DNA of 64,000 nt, taken from positions 59,838 through 123,837 of the forward strand of contig JALUUL010000046.1 in NCBI GenBank assembly GCA_027021385.1, written 5' to 3'. Under the pieces are notes generated by a model. The model searched no databases. It was given only the letters and a program-made list of their open reading frames with translations, and was not told where the DNA came from. How positions within the stretch are numbered: position 1 is the stretch's first letter; each line of letters begins with the position of its first letter. This stretch comes from Planctomycetota bacterium. Its GTDB lineage: Bacteria; Planctomycetota; UBA1135; GCA-002748355. This document shows positions 45,158 to 53,437 of this stretch, piece after piece. A program made the translations under genes and the position numbers.

Positions 45158-46024
45158 ATGGAATTCCGCGGCAGCTTTCCCGCCCTCGTGACCCCGTTCT
45201 GCGACGGCGTCATCGACTGGACCGCCCTCGAGGCTCTCGTCGAGGCCGTGATCGAAGGCGGCAGCGCCGGGGTCGTCCCCTGCGGCACGACCGGAGAGTC
45301 GCCCGCCCTGACCCACGAGGAGCACGATCGAGTCGTCTTCGAGGTCGTCAGGATGGCGAAGGGAAGGGTCCCGGTCCTCGCCGGCACGGGCTCGAACTCC
45401 ACCGCGGAGGCGGTGCGTCTGACCCGGCACGCGAAGGAGGCAGGCGCCGACGCGGCCCTCGTCGTCTCCCCCTACTACAACAAACCGACCCAGGAGGGGC
45501 TCTACCGGCACTTCATGACGGTCGCCGACGAGGGAGGACTCCCGATCGTCCTTTACGACATCCCCGGCCGCTGCGCGGTCGAACTCTCCCTCGAGACGAT
45601 CGAACGCCTCTCCCGGCACCCCAGGATCCGGGCGATCAAGGAGGCGACTGGAAGGGTCGCGAAGGTCAGCGAGATCCTCTCGGTCTGCGACCTGACGGTC
45701 CTCTCGGGCGACGACAACCTCACCCTTCCGATCTGCGCCCTCGGAGGGAGAGGGGTCGTCTCGGTCCTTGCGAACCTCCTCCCCTCGGAGATCTCCCGAC
45801 TGGTCGCCCTCTGCCTGGAAGGGGACCTCGTGGAAGCCAGGAAATTGCACGACCGTCTCTTCCCGCTGATGAAGGCGATGTTCCTCGAGACGAACCCGCT
45901 CCCGATCAAGACCGCCCTCGCCCTCGAGGGCCGGTGCGCCGAGGAGTTCCGTCCTCCCCTCTACGGAATGGAGGCAGGAAACCGCGAACGACTGGCCTCC
46001 ATGCTCGAATCCCGCTCGTCCTGA
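45158..46024 (+). CDS. dapA: 4-Hydroxy-tetrahydrodipicolinate synthase DapA
   Basis: DapA condenses pyruvate with aspartate semialdehyde in the lysine/diaminopimelate route. The 288-residue TIM barrel has GTTGES (catalytic Thr), the Tyr of VLYDIPGRC, and the Schiff-base Lys in AIKEATG. PYYNKPTQEGLYRHF is also typical. The ORF-track start at 44663 lies in rsmD; ATG 45158 (MEFRGSFPALVTPF) is the family start and has AGGAG upstream. Diaminopimelate synthesis agrees with MurJ in suggesting peptidoglycan. A related enzyme such as an N-acetylneuraminate lyase is less likely given these residues. Confidence 0.95.
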   Translation: MEFRGSFPALVTPFCDGVIDWTALEALVEAVIEGGSAGVVPCGTTGESPALTHEEHDRVVFEVVRMAKGRVPVLAGTGSNSTAEAVRLTRHAKEAGADAALVVSPYYNKPTQEGLYRHFMTVADEGGLPIVLYDIPGRCAVELSLETIERLSRHPRIRAIKEATGRVAKVSEILSVCDLTVLSGDDNLTLPICALGGRGVVSVLANLLPSEISRLVALCLEGDLVEARKLHDRLFPLMKAMFLETNPLPIKTALALEGRCAEEFRPPLYGMEAGNRERLASMLESRSS

Positions 46025-46091
46025 AGGTCTTTCGGATCGCGGCTCCTCGAGAACCACGGGCGCGGGAACCGCCCCTTCCGGGAGAATGGGG

Positions 46092-46097
46092 TAAGAT
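46092..46097 (+). promoter_or_regulatory. -10-like TAAGAT upstream of the FHA/vWA gene
   Basis: GGTAAGATCC, 40 bases before the TTG start at 46137 and 70 before the GTG at 46167. Confidence 0.35.
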
Positions 46098-46136
46098 CCA
46101 GGTCGGCCCTGGCGGACGATCCGGGCGGAAGCTCCA

Positions 46137-47897
46137 TTGCGGAATCGAGACACGAGACAGGACCGTGTACAGGAACACGACGCGCTCCTCCTTCACCACG
46201 GCGGAAGGACCTGGGCCCTCTGCGAAGGACGCCGCCTGACGATCGGGTCCTCGCCCCGCGCCGATCTCGTGCTCGATCTGCCCGGCGTGCGGAAGCAACA
46301 TGCCCGGGTCGGGCTCCTGCCGGACGGCCGCCTCCACGTCCGATCCCTGAACGACGCGGAAATCCTTTTCGGGCCCCGGAGAAGCCGCGGCGGCTTCCGC
46401 CTGGAGCCGGGCGAGGCCTTCCAGTGCGGACTCGCGAGGATCGAGACCGAACCCGTCCGCGCCGACTTCCGGATGCATCTCGCCCTCGCCCTCGGAGACC
46501 TGCGCAGGGAATTCGGGCGGCGTCTCGAGGATACGCCCTGGCTCATGGCCTCGATCCTCCTCCATCTTCTCCTCCTCGCCCTGCTCACCCGGGTCCTCCC
46601 CCGATCGTCCCCCCGGACGGGCCCGCCCCCCCGCATTCTCGCCCTCGGCGGAGGGAGTGAAAAACTCATGGACGAGAGGGAGAACCCGGTCGAACTCCCG
46701 GACGATCCCCCCGAGATCTCCGCCCCCGAGCCGATCGTCCCGACCCCCTCGCCGCCGCCCGGAGCGCGGCGGGCCGAAGAGGATTCGACGATCGAGGACC
46801 CGGGCCTCGGCGCCGAGGCCCCGAAAGAGGCCGAACTCGAGGGCTTCGGGGGAGAACTCTTCGCGAAGACCTTCGAGTCGAAGAAGAAGGATCGGAAGCA
46901 GGGGAGCAGGAAGATCCCCGGCGACCTCGCCAAGGGATTCCGGAGGACCCTGGCCCGGATGCGGAGGAAGGGCTTCGAGGTCGCCCTTCTCTTCGATTCG
47001 ACCTCCTCGATGGGCGGCTCGCTGGAGGAGGCCAAGAAGGAGCTGCGGGCGATCTTCCTCCTCTTCCGGGAACTCGTTCCCTCGACCCGCATCGGTCTGA
47101 TCACCTATCGAGACCGCGGCGACGACTACGTCGTCCGGAAGACGCGGCTCGGCATCGGTCTCTATGAAGGGCTCGCCTTCCTTTCCTCGGTCGTGGCGGG
47201 CGGAGGAGGGGACTTCGAGGAAGCCGTGGATGAGGCCATGGCGGCAGCCCTCCGGCTTCCTTGGCGGCCGGGGGCAGAGAAGGCGATGATCCTCGTCGGC
47301 GACGCCCCTCCCCATCCGGGTCGCAGGGAGAAGCGGTGCCTTAGGATCGCGCGGACCTTCGCGAGCCGCCGCGGACGCGTGCACTGCCTCCTCGTCGGAA
47401 ACAACGAGGGCACGATGCGTTCCTTCGGACGGATCGCGGAAGCGGGGAAGGGACGAAGCCTCGGCCTCGACGAGACGGAGATGCTCGCGACGCGTCTTCT
47501 CGTCCTCGCCCTGGGGAGCGACAGCGCCCGCGACATCCCCCGGCTCCTGAAGCGCTGGCATTCCCGGGAGAAGCGCACCTGGCTCGCCGCCCTGAACGTC
47601 CGGGAACTCCCCTCGCCCTCCCTCCTCCTCCGCACGCTGCGCAGTCCCAAACCCGACGCCCTCATCGTCGAATCCTGGACCCGCGCCCCGTTCCGCAGGC
47701 TGATGACGACCCTCCGGACCATCGGTTCCCGAAGACTCGAGCCCGAGGGGTTGATGGCCCTGATCTACCTCCTGAACCGGAGGATCCGCTCCAGGAATCT
47801 CCACGGATCCGGAGGATTCTTCCGCCCCGAGACCCTGCCCCCCGGGCAGGACCGGATCCCTTCGAAACTGCGCCGCTTCCTGTCGCGCTACCGCTGA
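46137..47897 (+). CDS. Membrane protein with a degenerate FHA domain and a von Willebrand A domain
   Basis: This is 586 residues. Residues 15-105 resemble an FHA domain (LTIGSSPRADLVLDLPG, KQHARVGLLPDG, LNDAEILFG), but the Ser of SxxH is missing and NG reads ND. A transmembrane helix follows at about 135-155 (LLHLLLLALLTRVLP), then a Pro/Glu-rich linker. A vWA domain (EVALLFDSTSSMGGSLEEA, MIDAS DSTSS) covers about 275-455, and a basic C-terminus follows. The start is uncertain: TTG 46137 (track) or GTG 46167 with AGGA nearby. A surface or membrane mechanosensor or scaffold is only a guess. It is 112 bases downstream of dapA. Confidence 0.78.
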   Translation: MRNRDTRQDRVQEHDALLLHHGGRTWALCEGRRLTIGSSPRADLVLDLPGVRKQHARVGLLPDGRLHVRSLNDAEILFGPRRSRGGFRLEPGEAFQCGLARIETEPVRADFRMHLALALGDLRREFGRRLEDTPWLMASILLHLLLLALLTRVLPRSSPRTGPPPRILALGGGSEKLMDERENPVELPDDPPEISAPEPIVPTPSPPPGARRAEEDSTIEDPGLGAEAPKEAELEGFGGELFAKTFESKKKDRKQGSRKIPGDLAKGFRRTLARMRRKGFEVALLFDSTSSMGGSLEEAKKELRAIFLLFRELVPSTRIGLITYRDRGDDYVVRKTRLGIGLYEGLAFLSSVVAGGGGDFEEAVDEAMAAALRLPWRPGAEKAMILVGDAPPHPGRREKRCLRIARTFASRRGRVHCLLVGNNEGTMRSFGRIAEAGKGRSLGLDETEMLATRLLVLALGSDSARDIPRLLKRWHSREKRTWLAALNVRELPSPSLLLRTLRSPKPDALIVESWTRAPFRRLMTTLRTIGSRRLEPEGLMALIYLLNRRIRSRNLHGSGGFFRPETLPPGQDRIPSKLRRFLSRYR

Positions 47898-47996
47898 ACG
47901 ACCCGCTGAGGCCCCCGGCGGAAAAACGGACCCCGGACCTCGGAACCCGCGTAGATGCCGCAGACGGTTGGGGAACGACGCAGGAGGGAGCTAGAC

Positions 47997-48674
47997 TTGC
48001 CCACGATGGATCCCGCCCCCTGGATGCAGACCTTTCCGGCCCTCATGGACCTCGAACCGGAGATCCGCGGACGGCTCGCCGCGAAGGCCCAGTGTCTCGA
48101 ACTTCCCCGGGACGCGCAGGTCTTCCGTCCGGGCGACGAGAGCAGGGCCTACCTCCTCGTCCTCGAGGGCACGGTGAAGGTCAGCATGCTGACCGGAGAG
48201 GGCCGAGAGGTCCTCCTCTATCGTGTGGGCCCGGGCGAAGCCTGTCTCCTGACGACCGCATGCCTCCTATCCGGAAGGGACTACGCGGCCGAGGCCCGTT
48301 GCGAAACCGAGGTCCGCGCTGTCGCCATCCCCTCACCGATCTTCCAAGAGACCCTCGACGGTTCCTCCTCGTTCCGCGCCTTCGTCTTCGAACTCTTCTC
48401 CCGACGCCTGGGTGACCTGATGGGGGTTATCGACAAGGTCGCCTTCCAGCGCATCGACCGCCGCCTGGCCGCCGTCCTCCTCCAGCACGATTCGAAGGGC
48501 GAGGACCCGATCCTCCTGACCCACCAGGCCCTCGCGACCGAACTGGGAACCGCCCGCGAGGTCGTCAGCCGCCAGCTCAAGACCTTCGAGCGGGCCGGCT
48601 GGGTCCGGCTCGGACGCGGGGAGATCCGCCTCCTCGATCGGGACCTCCTCCGGGCCATGGCTCAGCGGGACTGA
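47997..48674 (+). CDS. Crp/Fnr family transcriptional regulator
   Basis: This is about 225 residues. Residues 15-135 are a cyclic-nucleotide-binding-type beta roll (LVLEGTVKVSML, GPGEACLLTTACLL). The C-terminal winged helix has LTHQALATELGTAREVVSRQLKTF, matching Crp/Fnr. GEACLLTTACLL with ARCETEV resembles the subgroup found next to DUF2892 genes; no N-terminal Fe-S Cys cluster is seen. The start is unclear. TTG 47997 follows AGGAGGGAG by 6 bases; ATG 48006 follows a GCTAGACT -10-like box by 8 bases and would be leaderless. The ORF track uses 47955. The target is likely the next gene, whose promoter has a CRP-like site. Confidence 0.93.
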   Translation: MPTMDPAPWMQTFPALMDLEPEIRGRLAAKAQCLELPRDAQVFRPGDESRAYLLVLEGTVKVSMLTGEGREVLLYRVGPGEACLLTTACLLSGRDYAAEARCETEVRAVAIPSPIFQETLDGSSSFRAFVFELFSRRLGDLMGVIDKVAFQRIDRRLAAVLLQHDSKGEDPILLTHQALATELGTAREVVSRQLKTFERAGWVRLGRGEIRLLDRDLLRAMAQRD

Positions 48675-48743
48675 AGTCCCGGGGACTCCTCGCATCCCCG
48701 GCCTCGGAAGCGGCCTCGACCCTCCCGGGAGATGCGAAAGCGC

Positions 48744-48758
48744 TGTGACCTGATCACG
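48744..48758 (+). promoter_or_regulatory. CRP/FNR-like operator (class II position)
   Basis: TGTGA-CCTGA-TCACG, an inverted repeat of GTGA/TCAC with a 5-base spacer. Its centre is near 48751. With the -10 box at 48781, the transcript start would be about 48793, so the centre lies at about -42, where class II CRP/FNR activators bind. It lies just after the regulator gene and before DUF2892. Confidence 0.55.
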
Positions 48759-48780
48759 GAAAAGGACCGCCTCGATGTCC

Positions 48781-48786
48781 TATCCT
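48781..48786 (+). promoter_or_regulatory. -10 box of the DUF2892 gene
   Basis: TATCCT, part of TCCTATCCTTTTCCC, 121 bases before ATG 48907. See the operator entry. Confidence 0.5.
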
Positions 48787-48906
48787 TTTCCCGCGAACCG
48801 GGCATCCGGCCCCGGAGGATCCGAGCCTGAGTCCTTCGGGGCCGGACCTTTTTCCGCGGGGGCTCCCCCCTCCCGGAACCCGTCCTCGAACCCCCAGGAG
48901 GCGGCC

Positions 48907-49113
48907 ATGAAGAACGTCGGCGGCGTCGATCGGATCCTGCGTTTGCTCCTCGGCCTCGGTCTGCTCTCCCTCGTCTTCGTCGGCCCGAAGACGCCCTGGG
49001 GCTGGATCGGAGTCGTTCCGCTCCTGACCTCCCTTGTCTCCTTCTGCCCCCTCTACACGCTCCTCGGCGTCCGCACCTGCGCCCGCCAAAAGGACAGCCG
49101 CCTGCCAGGCTGA
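48907..49113 (+). CDS. DUF2892 small membrane protein
   Basis: This 68-residue protein has two hydrophobic segments (LLLGLGLLSLVFVG, and IGVVPLLTSLVSFCPLY) and the family pattern MKNVGGVDRILRLLLG ... CPLYTLLGVRTC. DUF2892 is the membrane domain also found fused to rhodaneses (YgaP); its role is not known. ATG 48907 has AGGAGG about 6 bases upstream; the ORF-track start at 48775 is 44 residues upstream and lies in the promoter. Controlled, by position, by the upstream Crp/Fnr regulator. Confidence 0.88.
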   Translation: MKNVGGVDRILRLLLGLGLLSLVFVGPKTPWGWIGVVPLLTSLVSFCPLYTLLGVRTCARQKDSRLPG

Positions 49114-49150
49114 CCGCCCTACGAGCCGGAAGCGCTCCCCCCTGCGCTCA

Positions 49151-49175
49151 TAAGCCTATTTATACAAGCGGCTTA
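49151..49175 (+). promoter_or_regulatory. Inverted repeat and promoter-like region of clpB
   Basis: TAAGCC (49151-49156) and GGCTTA (49170-49175) are inverted around a 13-base spacer, TATTTATACAAGC, which holds a TATACA -10-like box. It is 90 bases before clpB and the only AT-rich stretch nearby. A heat-shock repressor site is possible; it does not match CIRCE (TTAGCACTC). Confidence 0.45.
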
Positions 49176-49264
49176 GCCTTTCCTGGCCCCGCGGCATGGG
49201 GCTTGCTCCTGGGCCTCCTCCGGAGGCGCGGCCCTCGAACGGCCCGCCCGGGAGGAGGAAACGA

Positions 49265-51862
49265 ATGCGCCTGGAACGACTGACGATCAAGGCCCAGGAA
49301 GCCCTGGGAAAGGCCCGGGAACTCGCGGAGGGAGCCGGGCATCCGAGCCTCGAGCCGATCCACCTCTTCGACGCCCTGCTCGCGGAAGAGGAGGGGATCG
49401 TCCGCCCGCTCTTCGAGAAGATAGGAGCGCCCCCGAAGGAGCTGCGGGCCCGCGTCGCGGTCGAACTGCGCAAGCGGCCGGTGACCCGGGGGGCGCAGCT
49501 CGCGCTCGATCCCGCCCTCGAATCCCTCTTCGCTCGGGCCGAGGCCCGGATGCGGGAGATGGGCGACCAGTACGTCTCGACCGAGCACCTCTGCCTGGCA
49601 CTCGCCGAGGACGAGACCTGCGGCCCGATCCTCGAGGAGAAGGGCGTGGACCGCGCCCGCCTCGAGGCGGCGATCCGCGAACTGCGCGGCGCCCACCACG
49701 TGACCGACCAGAATCCCGAAGAGAAGTTCCAGGCCCTCCGGAAGTATGCGCGCGACCTGACGGATCAGGCCCGCCAGGGCAAGCTGGACCCCGTCATCGG
49801 CCGGGACGAGGAGGTGCGCCGCGTGATGCAGGTGCTCGCCCGGCGCACGAAGAACAACCCGGTCCTCATCGGCGAACCCGGCGTCGGAAAGACCGCGATC
49901 GTCGAGGGTCTGGCCCGGCGCATCGTCGAGGGGGACGTTCCCGAGACCCTCGAGGGCAAATCGGTCGTGGCCCTGGATCTCGGCGCCCTCGTCGCGGGGG
50001 CGAAGTATCGCGGAGAGTTCGAGGACCGGCTCAAGGCCGTCCTCCGCGAGATCGAGGACGCCGACGGGCGCATCATCCTCTTCATCGACGAGATCCACAC
50101 CCTCGTCGGAGCCGGGGGAGCGGAGGGCGCGGTCGACGCCGCCAACCTCCTCAAACCCGCCCTCGCGCGCGGAGAACTCCGCTGCATCGGCGCGACGACG
50201 CTCGCCGAATACCGCAAGCACATCGAGAAGGACGCAGCCCTCGAACGCCGTTTCCAGCCCGTCTTCGTCACCCAGCCCGACGTCGAGGACGCGATCGCGA
50301 TCCTTCGCGGATTGAAGGAGCGCTACGAGGTCCATCACGGCGTGAGGATCACGGACGGCGCTCTCGTGGCCGCGGCCACGCTCTCGGACCGCTACATCAC
50401 CGACCGCTTCCTTCCCGACAAGGCCATCGACCTCGTCGACGAGGCCGCCTCCCGCCTGCGCATGGAGATCGACTCGATGCCGGCCGAACTCGACGCCGTC
50501 GAGCGCCGCGTGCGCCAGCTCGAGATCGAACGACAGGCTCTCCGGAAGGAGAAGGACCCGGCCTCCAGGGAACGCCTGCAGAAGATCGAGGAGGAACTCG
50601 CCTCCCTGAACGAGGAGGCGACCGGCCTCCGGGCCCGCTGGAAGGCCGAAAAGGAGGTCATCGAGGACCTGAAGCGCACGAAGGAGGCCATCGAGCAGGC
50701 CAAGACGCGCGCCGCCAAGCTCGAGCGGAACGGGGACCTCGACGGGGTCGCGGAGATCCGATACGGCGAGATCCCCGAACTCGAGGCGAAGACGAAGGAA
50801 CTGCACGAGCGCCTGAAGTCCCTGCAGGAGGATCGCGCCCTCCTCCGCGAGGAGGTCGGTGAAGAGGAGATCGCCGAGATCATCTCGAAATGGACCGGCA
50901 TCCCGGTCTCGAAGCTCGTCGAGGGCGAGCGCGAACGCCTCCTCGAGATGGAATCCCGGCTCCGCCGCCGCGTGATCGGCCAGGACGAGGCGATCGCGGT
51001 CATCGCGGACGCGGTGCGGAGGGCCCGCGCGGGCCTCCAGGACCCGAACCGCCCGACCGGTTCCTTCCTCTTCCTCGGACCGACGGGAGTCGGCAAGACG
51101 GAGCTGGCCAAGTCGCTGGCGGACTTCCTCTTCGACGACGAACGGGCGATGGTCCGCATCGACATGAGCGAATACCAGGAGAAGCACTCCGTCTCCCGTC
51201 TCGTCGGCGCGCCCCCCGGCTACGTCGGCTACGAGGAGGGCGGGCAACTGACCGAGGCCGTGCGCCGCCGGCCGTACGCCGTCATCCTCCTCGACGAGAT
51301 CGAGAAGGCCCATCCCGAGGTCTTCCACACCCTGCTCCAGCTCCTCGACGACGGAAGGCTGACCGACGGCCAGGGACGCACGGTCGACTTCAAGAACACG
51401 ATCGTCATCATGACGAGCAACCTCGGCTCGGAGATCCTGCTCGAACACGACCCCGACCAGGAAGGCGTTCGGGAGCGGGTCTTCAACCTGCTCGAACGGA
51501 GCTTCAAACCGGAGTTCCTGAACCGCATCGACGAGATCGTGCTCTTCCACAGGCTCGAGCCCGGGCACCTGAAGGAGATCGTCTCGATCCAGATGCGGAG
51601 GCTCGAGCAGGCGCTCCGGGAGAAGGGCATCCGGATCGAACTCGAGGAGGACGCCCGGGACCTTCTCGCGCGCCTGGGCTACGACCCGGCCTTCGGCGCG
51701 CGCCCGCTGAAGAGGGTTCTCCGCCAGCAGGTCGAGAACCCCCTGGCGCGGAGGATCCTGGACGGGACGATCCGCGAGGGCTCCCGCGTCGCCCTCAACG
51801 CGGAGGAAGGGGGGATCTCCTTCGAGGTCCTCGACCCCGAGCCCCAGGAGGCCGGGACCTGA
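49265..51862 (+). CDS. clpB: ATP-dependent chaperone ClpB
   Basis: ClpB disaggregates proteins with DnaK. The 865-residue protein has Clp-N repeats (1-150) and AAA1 with Walker [14 protein letters not shown], Walker [11 protein letters not shown] and pore loop AKYRGEFE. A middle coiled coil (M-domain) lies at about 395-520. AAA2 has [25 protein letters not shown], pore loop GYVGYEEGG and FLNRIDEI. The M-domain length separates it from ClpA/ClpC, and no ClpP-binding tripeptide was noted. ATG 49265 follows GGGAGGAGGAAACGA; the ORF-track start at 49196 is too far upstream. No dnaK is nearby. Confidence 0.97.
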   Translation: MRLERLTIKAQEALGKARELAEGAGHPSLEPIHLFDALLAEEEGIVRPLFEKIGAPPKELRARVAVELRKRPVTRGAQLALDPALESLFARAEARMREMGDQYVSTEHLCLALAEDETCGPILEEKGVDRARLEAAIRELRGAHHVTDQNPEEKFQALRKYARDLTDQARQGKLDPVIGRDEEVRRVMQVLARRTKNNPVLIGEPGVGKTAIVEGLARRIVEGDVPETLEGKSVVALDLGALVAGAKYRGEFEDRLKAVLREIEDADGRIILFIDEIHTLVGAGGAEGAVDAANLLKPALARGELRCIGATTLAEYRKHIEKDAALERRFQPVFVTQPDVEDAIAILRGLKERYEVHHGVRITDGALVAAATLSDRYITDRFLPDKAIDLVDEAASRLRMEIDSMPAELDAVERRVRQLEIERQALRKEKDPASRERLQKIEEELASLNEEATGLRARWKAEKEVIEDLKRTKEAIEQAKTRAAKLERNGDLDGVAEIRYGEIPELEAKTKELHERLKSLQEDRALLREEVGEEEIAEIISKWTGIPVSKLVEGERERLLEMESRLRRRVIGQDEAIAVIADAVRRARAGLQDPNRPTGSFLFLGPTGVGKTELAKSLADFLFDDERAMVRIDMSEYQEKHSVSRLVGAPPGYVGYEEGGQLTEAVRRRPYAVILLDEIEKAHPEVFHTLLQLLDDGRLTDGQGRTVDFKNTIVIMTSNLGSEILLEHDPDQEGVRERVFNLLERSFKPEFLNRIDEIVLFHRLEPGHLKEIVSIQMRRLEQALREKGIRIELEEDARDLLARLGYDPAFGARPLKRVLRQQVENPLARRILDGTIREGSRVALNAEEGGISFEVLDPEPQEAGT

Positions 51863-51898
51863 GCCCCGGCCCCGCTTATCTCCGCGAAAGTCCGATCC

Positions 51899-51920
51899 GC
51901 CCCCCGCGGGGGGCTACAAT
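51899..51920 (+). promoter_or_regulatory. Palindrome plus TACAAT box
   Basis: GCCCCCCGCGGGGGGC is a 16-base perfect palindrome (51899-51914), possibly the clpB terminator. TACAAT (51915-51920) touches it and ends 8 bases before ATG 51929. This spacing would give an almost leaderless transcript. Confidence 0.45.
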
Positions 51921-51928
51921 CCGCACAC

Positions 51929-52648
51929 ATGTCCACGCACAGCTACGACCCGCGCACGATCGCCCTCCTGGCCGAACTGATCCATCCGCCGCTGGAACTG
52001 CAGGCGGCGCGGGTCCAGGAGATCCACAACGAACTCTACAAGGGCTCCGAGTTCCAGTATCAGAACTTCAGCGTCGGACCCGAGGGCATCGCCCTTTCGA
52101 ACCCCGTCGAGAACCCGGGGGCGGTCTCGATGGTCAACTTCCTTCCGGACCGGATCCAGCTTCGCGAGGAGATGACCGGCACCCATGTCGACGACTTCCG
52201 CCGCCGCCTCGAGCACGTCCTCCGGACAGCCATCGAAAAACTCTCTCTGCCGATTCTCGTCGCCCGCCAATACGTGGTCCGCAGCCTGATCTCCCCCAGG
52301 CACTATGCGGACAGCCGCGAGTTCCTCGGGACCGGCGTCTGCCGGCTCCAAAACGAACAGCTCCAGGATTTCGAGAGGCCGGTCGGGCTCTTCGGCTTCA
52401 AGATGATCTTTCCCGTCGCCGAGGGCGAGAACGACTACCACACCCTGCGCGTGGAATCCTTCAACCAGGATCCGCGCAACGTCTTCCTCGAGGACATCGC
52501 GACCTTCACCCAGCCGGTCATGCCCGCGGAACTCGAGGAACTCGGGGGGGAGATGATGGCCACCTACGAGTTCCTGAAGGACAAGGCCCTGAGTTTCCTC
52601 GCGCGCTTCGATCGGAACCCGGAAGCCGGCGGGTTCGAACTCGACTGA
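51929..52648 (+). CDS. Unknown cytoplasmic protein
   Basis: This is 239 residues with no signal peptide or membrane segment. It starts MSTHSYDPRTIALLAELIHP. Features are GSEFQYQNFSVGPEGI, VNFLPDRIQLREEMTG, a helical DDFRRRLEHVLRTAIEK, and an acidic tail. I do not recognise the family; resemblance to TIGR04255-type proteins is a weak impression only. ATG 51929 has no ribosome site, and TACAAT ends 8 bases upstream, suggesting leaderless translation. The following gene begins 5 bases after its stop, so they form an operon. Confidence 0.6.
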   Translation: MSTHSYDPRTIALLAELIHPPLELQAARVQEIHNELYKGSEFQYQNFSVGPEGIALSNPVENPGAVSMVNFLPDRIQLREEMTGTHVDDFRRRLEHVLRTAIEKLSLPILVARQYVVRSLISPRHYADSREFLGTGVCRLQNEQLQDFERPVGLFGFKMIFPVAEGENDYHTLRVESFNQDPRNVFLEDIATFTQPVMPAELEELGGEMMATYEFLKDKALSFLARFDRNPEAGGFELD

Positions 52649-52652
52649 GCCG

Positions 52653-53360
52653 ATGCGGAAGGTTCCCGCCCTCCTCGTTGCATGCCTTCTCGCGGCCGGC
52701 GTCTACTATCTCGCCCGCGGCGGGACCGCGCCGCCGACCCCGGTCGAACCCGGGGACCGCGAGGTCGTCTTCCGAATCGACCGGATCGAGATCACGAAGG
52801 GGGAACTCGAGGAGCACGCGGCCTTCCTCGAGGAGGTCGGAGGAGACCGCTCGCCCGCCCAGATCCGCCGGTTCCTCCTCAGCGACCTCCTCCTCCCTCG
52901 CCGGATCGCGGAGAGCCTGATCCCCGAGGAGAACCGCCGCGAGGCGCGGGAGAAGGCCGAGGCCCTCGCGGCGGTCGTCGCGGCGAAGGGCGGACGGCTC
53001 GCCGCTCTCCGCGAGGAGGGGGCCCGCTTCGGGGGCGGAGAAGCCCCCCGCCCCTTCACCCCGACCTCCGGCCTCCCGGCCGACGCCCTCGAGATCCTGT
53101 TCAGCCTCGAGATCGGCGCGGTCAGCCCCCCGCTCGAACTCCGCTGGGGATGTCTGATCCTGAGTCCGATCTCCGAGAAGAAGGGCCTGGATCTGCGGAG
53201 CACCGAGCGTCGCGCCTACACGGTCTTCTTTCCAAACGGAGCCACCGAGGCCTTGAAGGCTGAGGCCGACGACATCCTCCGGGACCTCCTCCGGAACGGG
53301 CGCCCCTGGATCCACCCCTACTACGAGGACGCCCTCTCCCCCCTCTTCCCCTCCCTCTGA
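52653..53360 (+). CDS. Membrane-anchored protein, resembling SurA/parvulin-type N-domains
   Basis: This is 235 residues. An N-terminal anchor (LLVACLLAAGVYYLARG) is followed by ELxxHAAFLEEVGG and Ile/Arg-rich helices as in the N-terminal domain of periplasmic peptidyl-prolyl isomerases. FSLEIGAVSPPLELRWGCLI resembles the parvulin fold's conserved segment (G.IS.P.... G..I). The parvulin catalytic residues were not identified, so a chaperone without isomerase activity is possible. ATG 52653 is 5 bases after the previous stop. Role uncertain. Confidence 0.55.
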   Translation: MRKVPALLVACLLAAGVYYLARGGTAPPTPVEPGDREVVFRIDRIEITKGELEEHAAFLEEVGGDRSPAQIRRFLLSDLLLPRRIAESLIPEENRREAREKAEALAAVVAAKGGRLAALREEGARFGGGEAPRPFTPTSGLPADALEILFSLEIGAVSPPLELRWGCLILSPISEKKGLDLRSTERRAYTVFFPNGATEALKAEADDILRDLLRNGRPWIHPYYEDALSPLFPSL

Positions 53361-53381
53361 CCACGGAGACCTCCCCCGTGC

Positions 53382-53387
53382 TACACT
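53382..53387 (+). promoter_or_regulatory. -10-like TACACT upstream of the HEAT-repeat gene
   Basis: GCTACACTCGGAGG, 51 bases before ATG 53438. Confidence 0.35.
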
Positions 53388-53437
53388 CGGAGGCCGCGCC
53401 CCTTGCCCGTCACGGAATCCCGAACAGCCCGCCGCCG

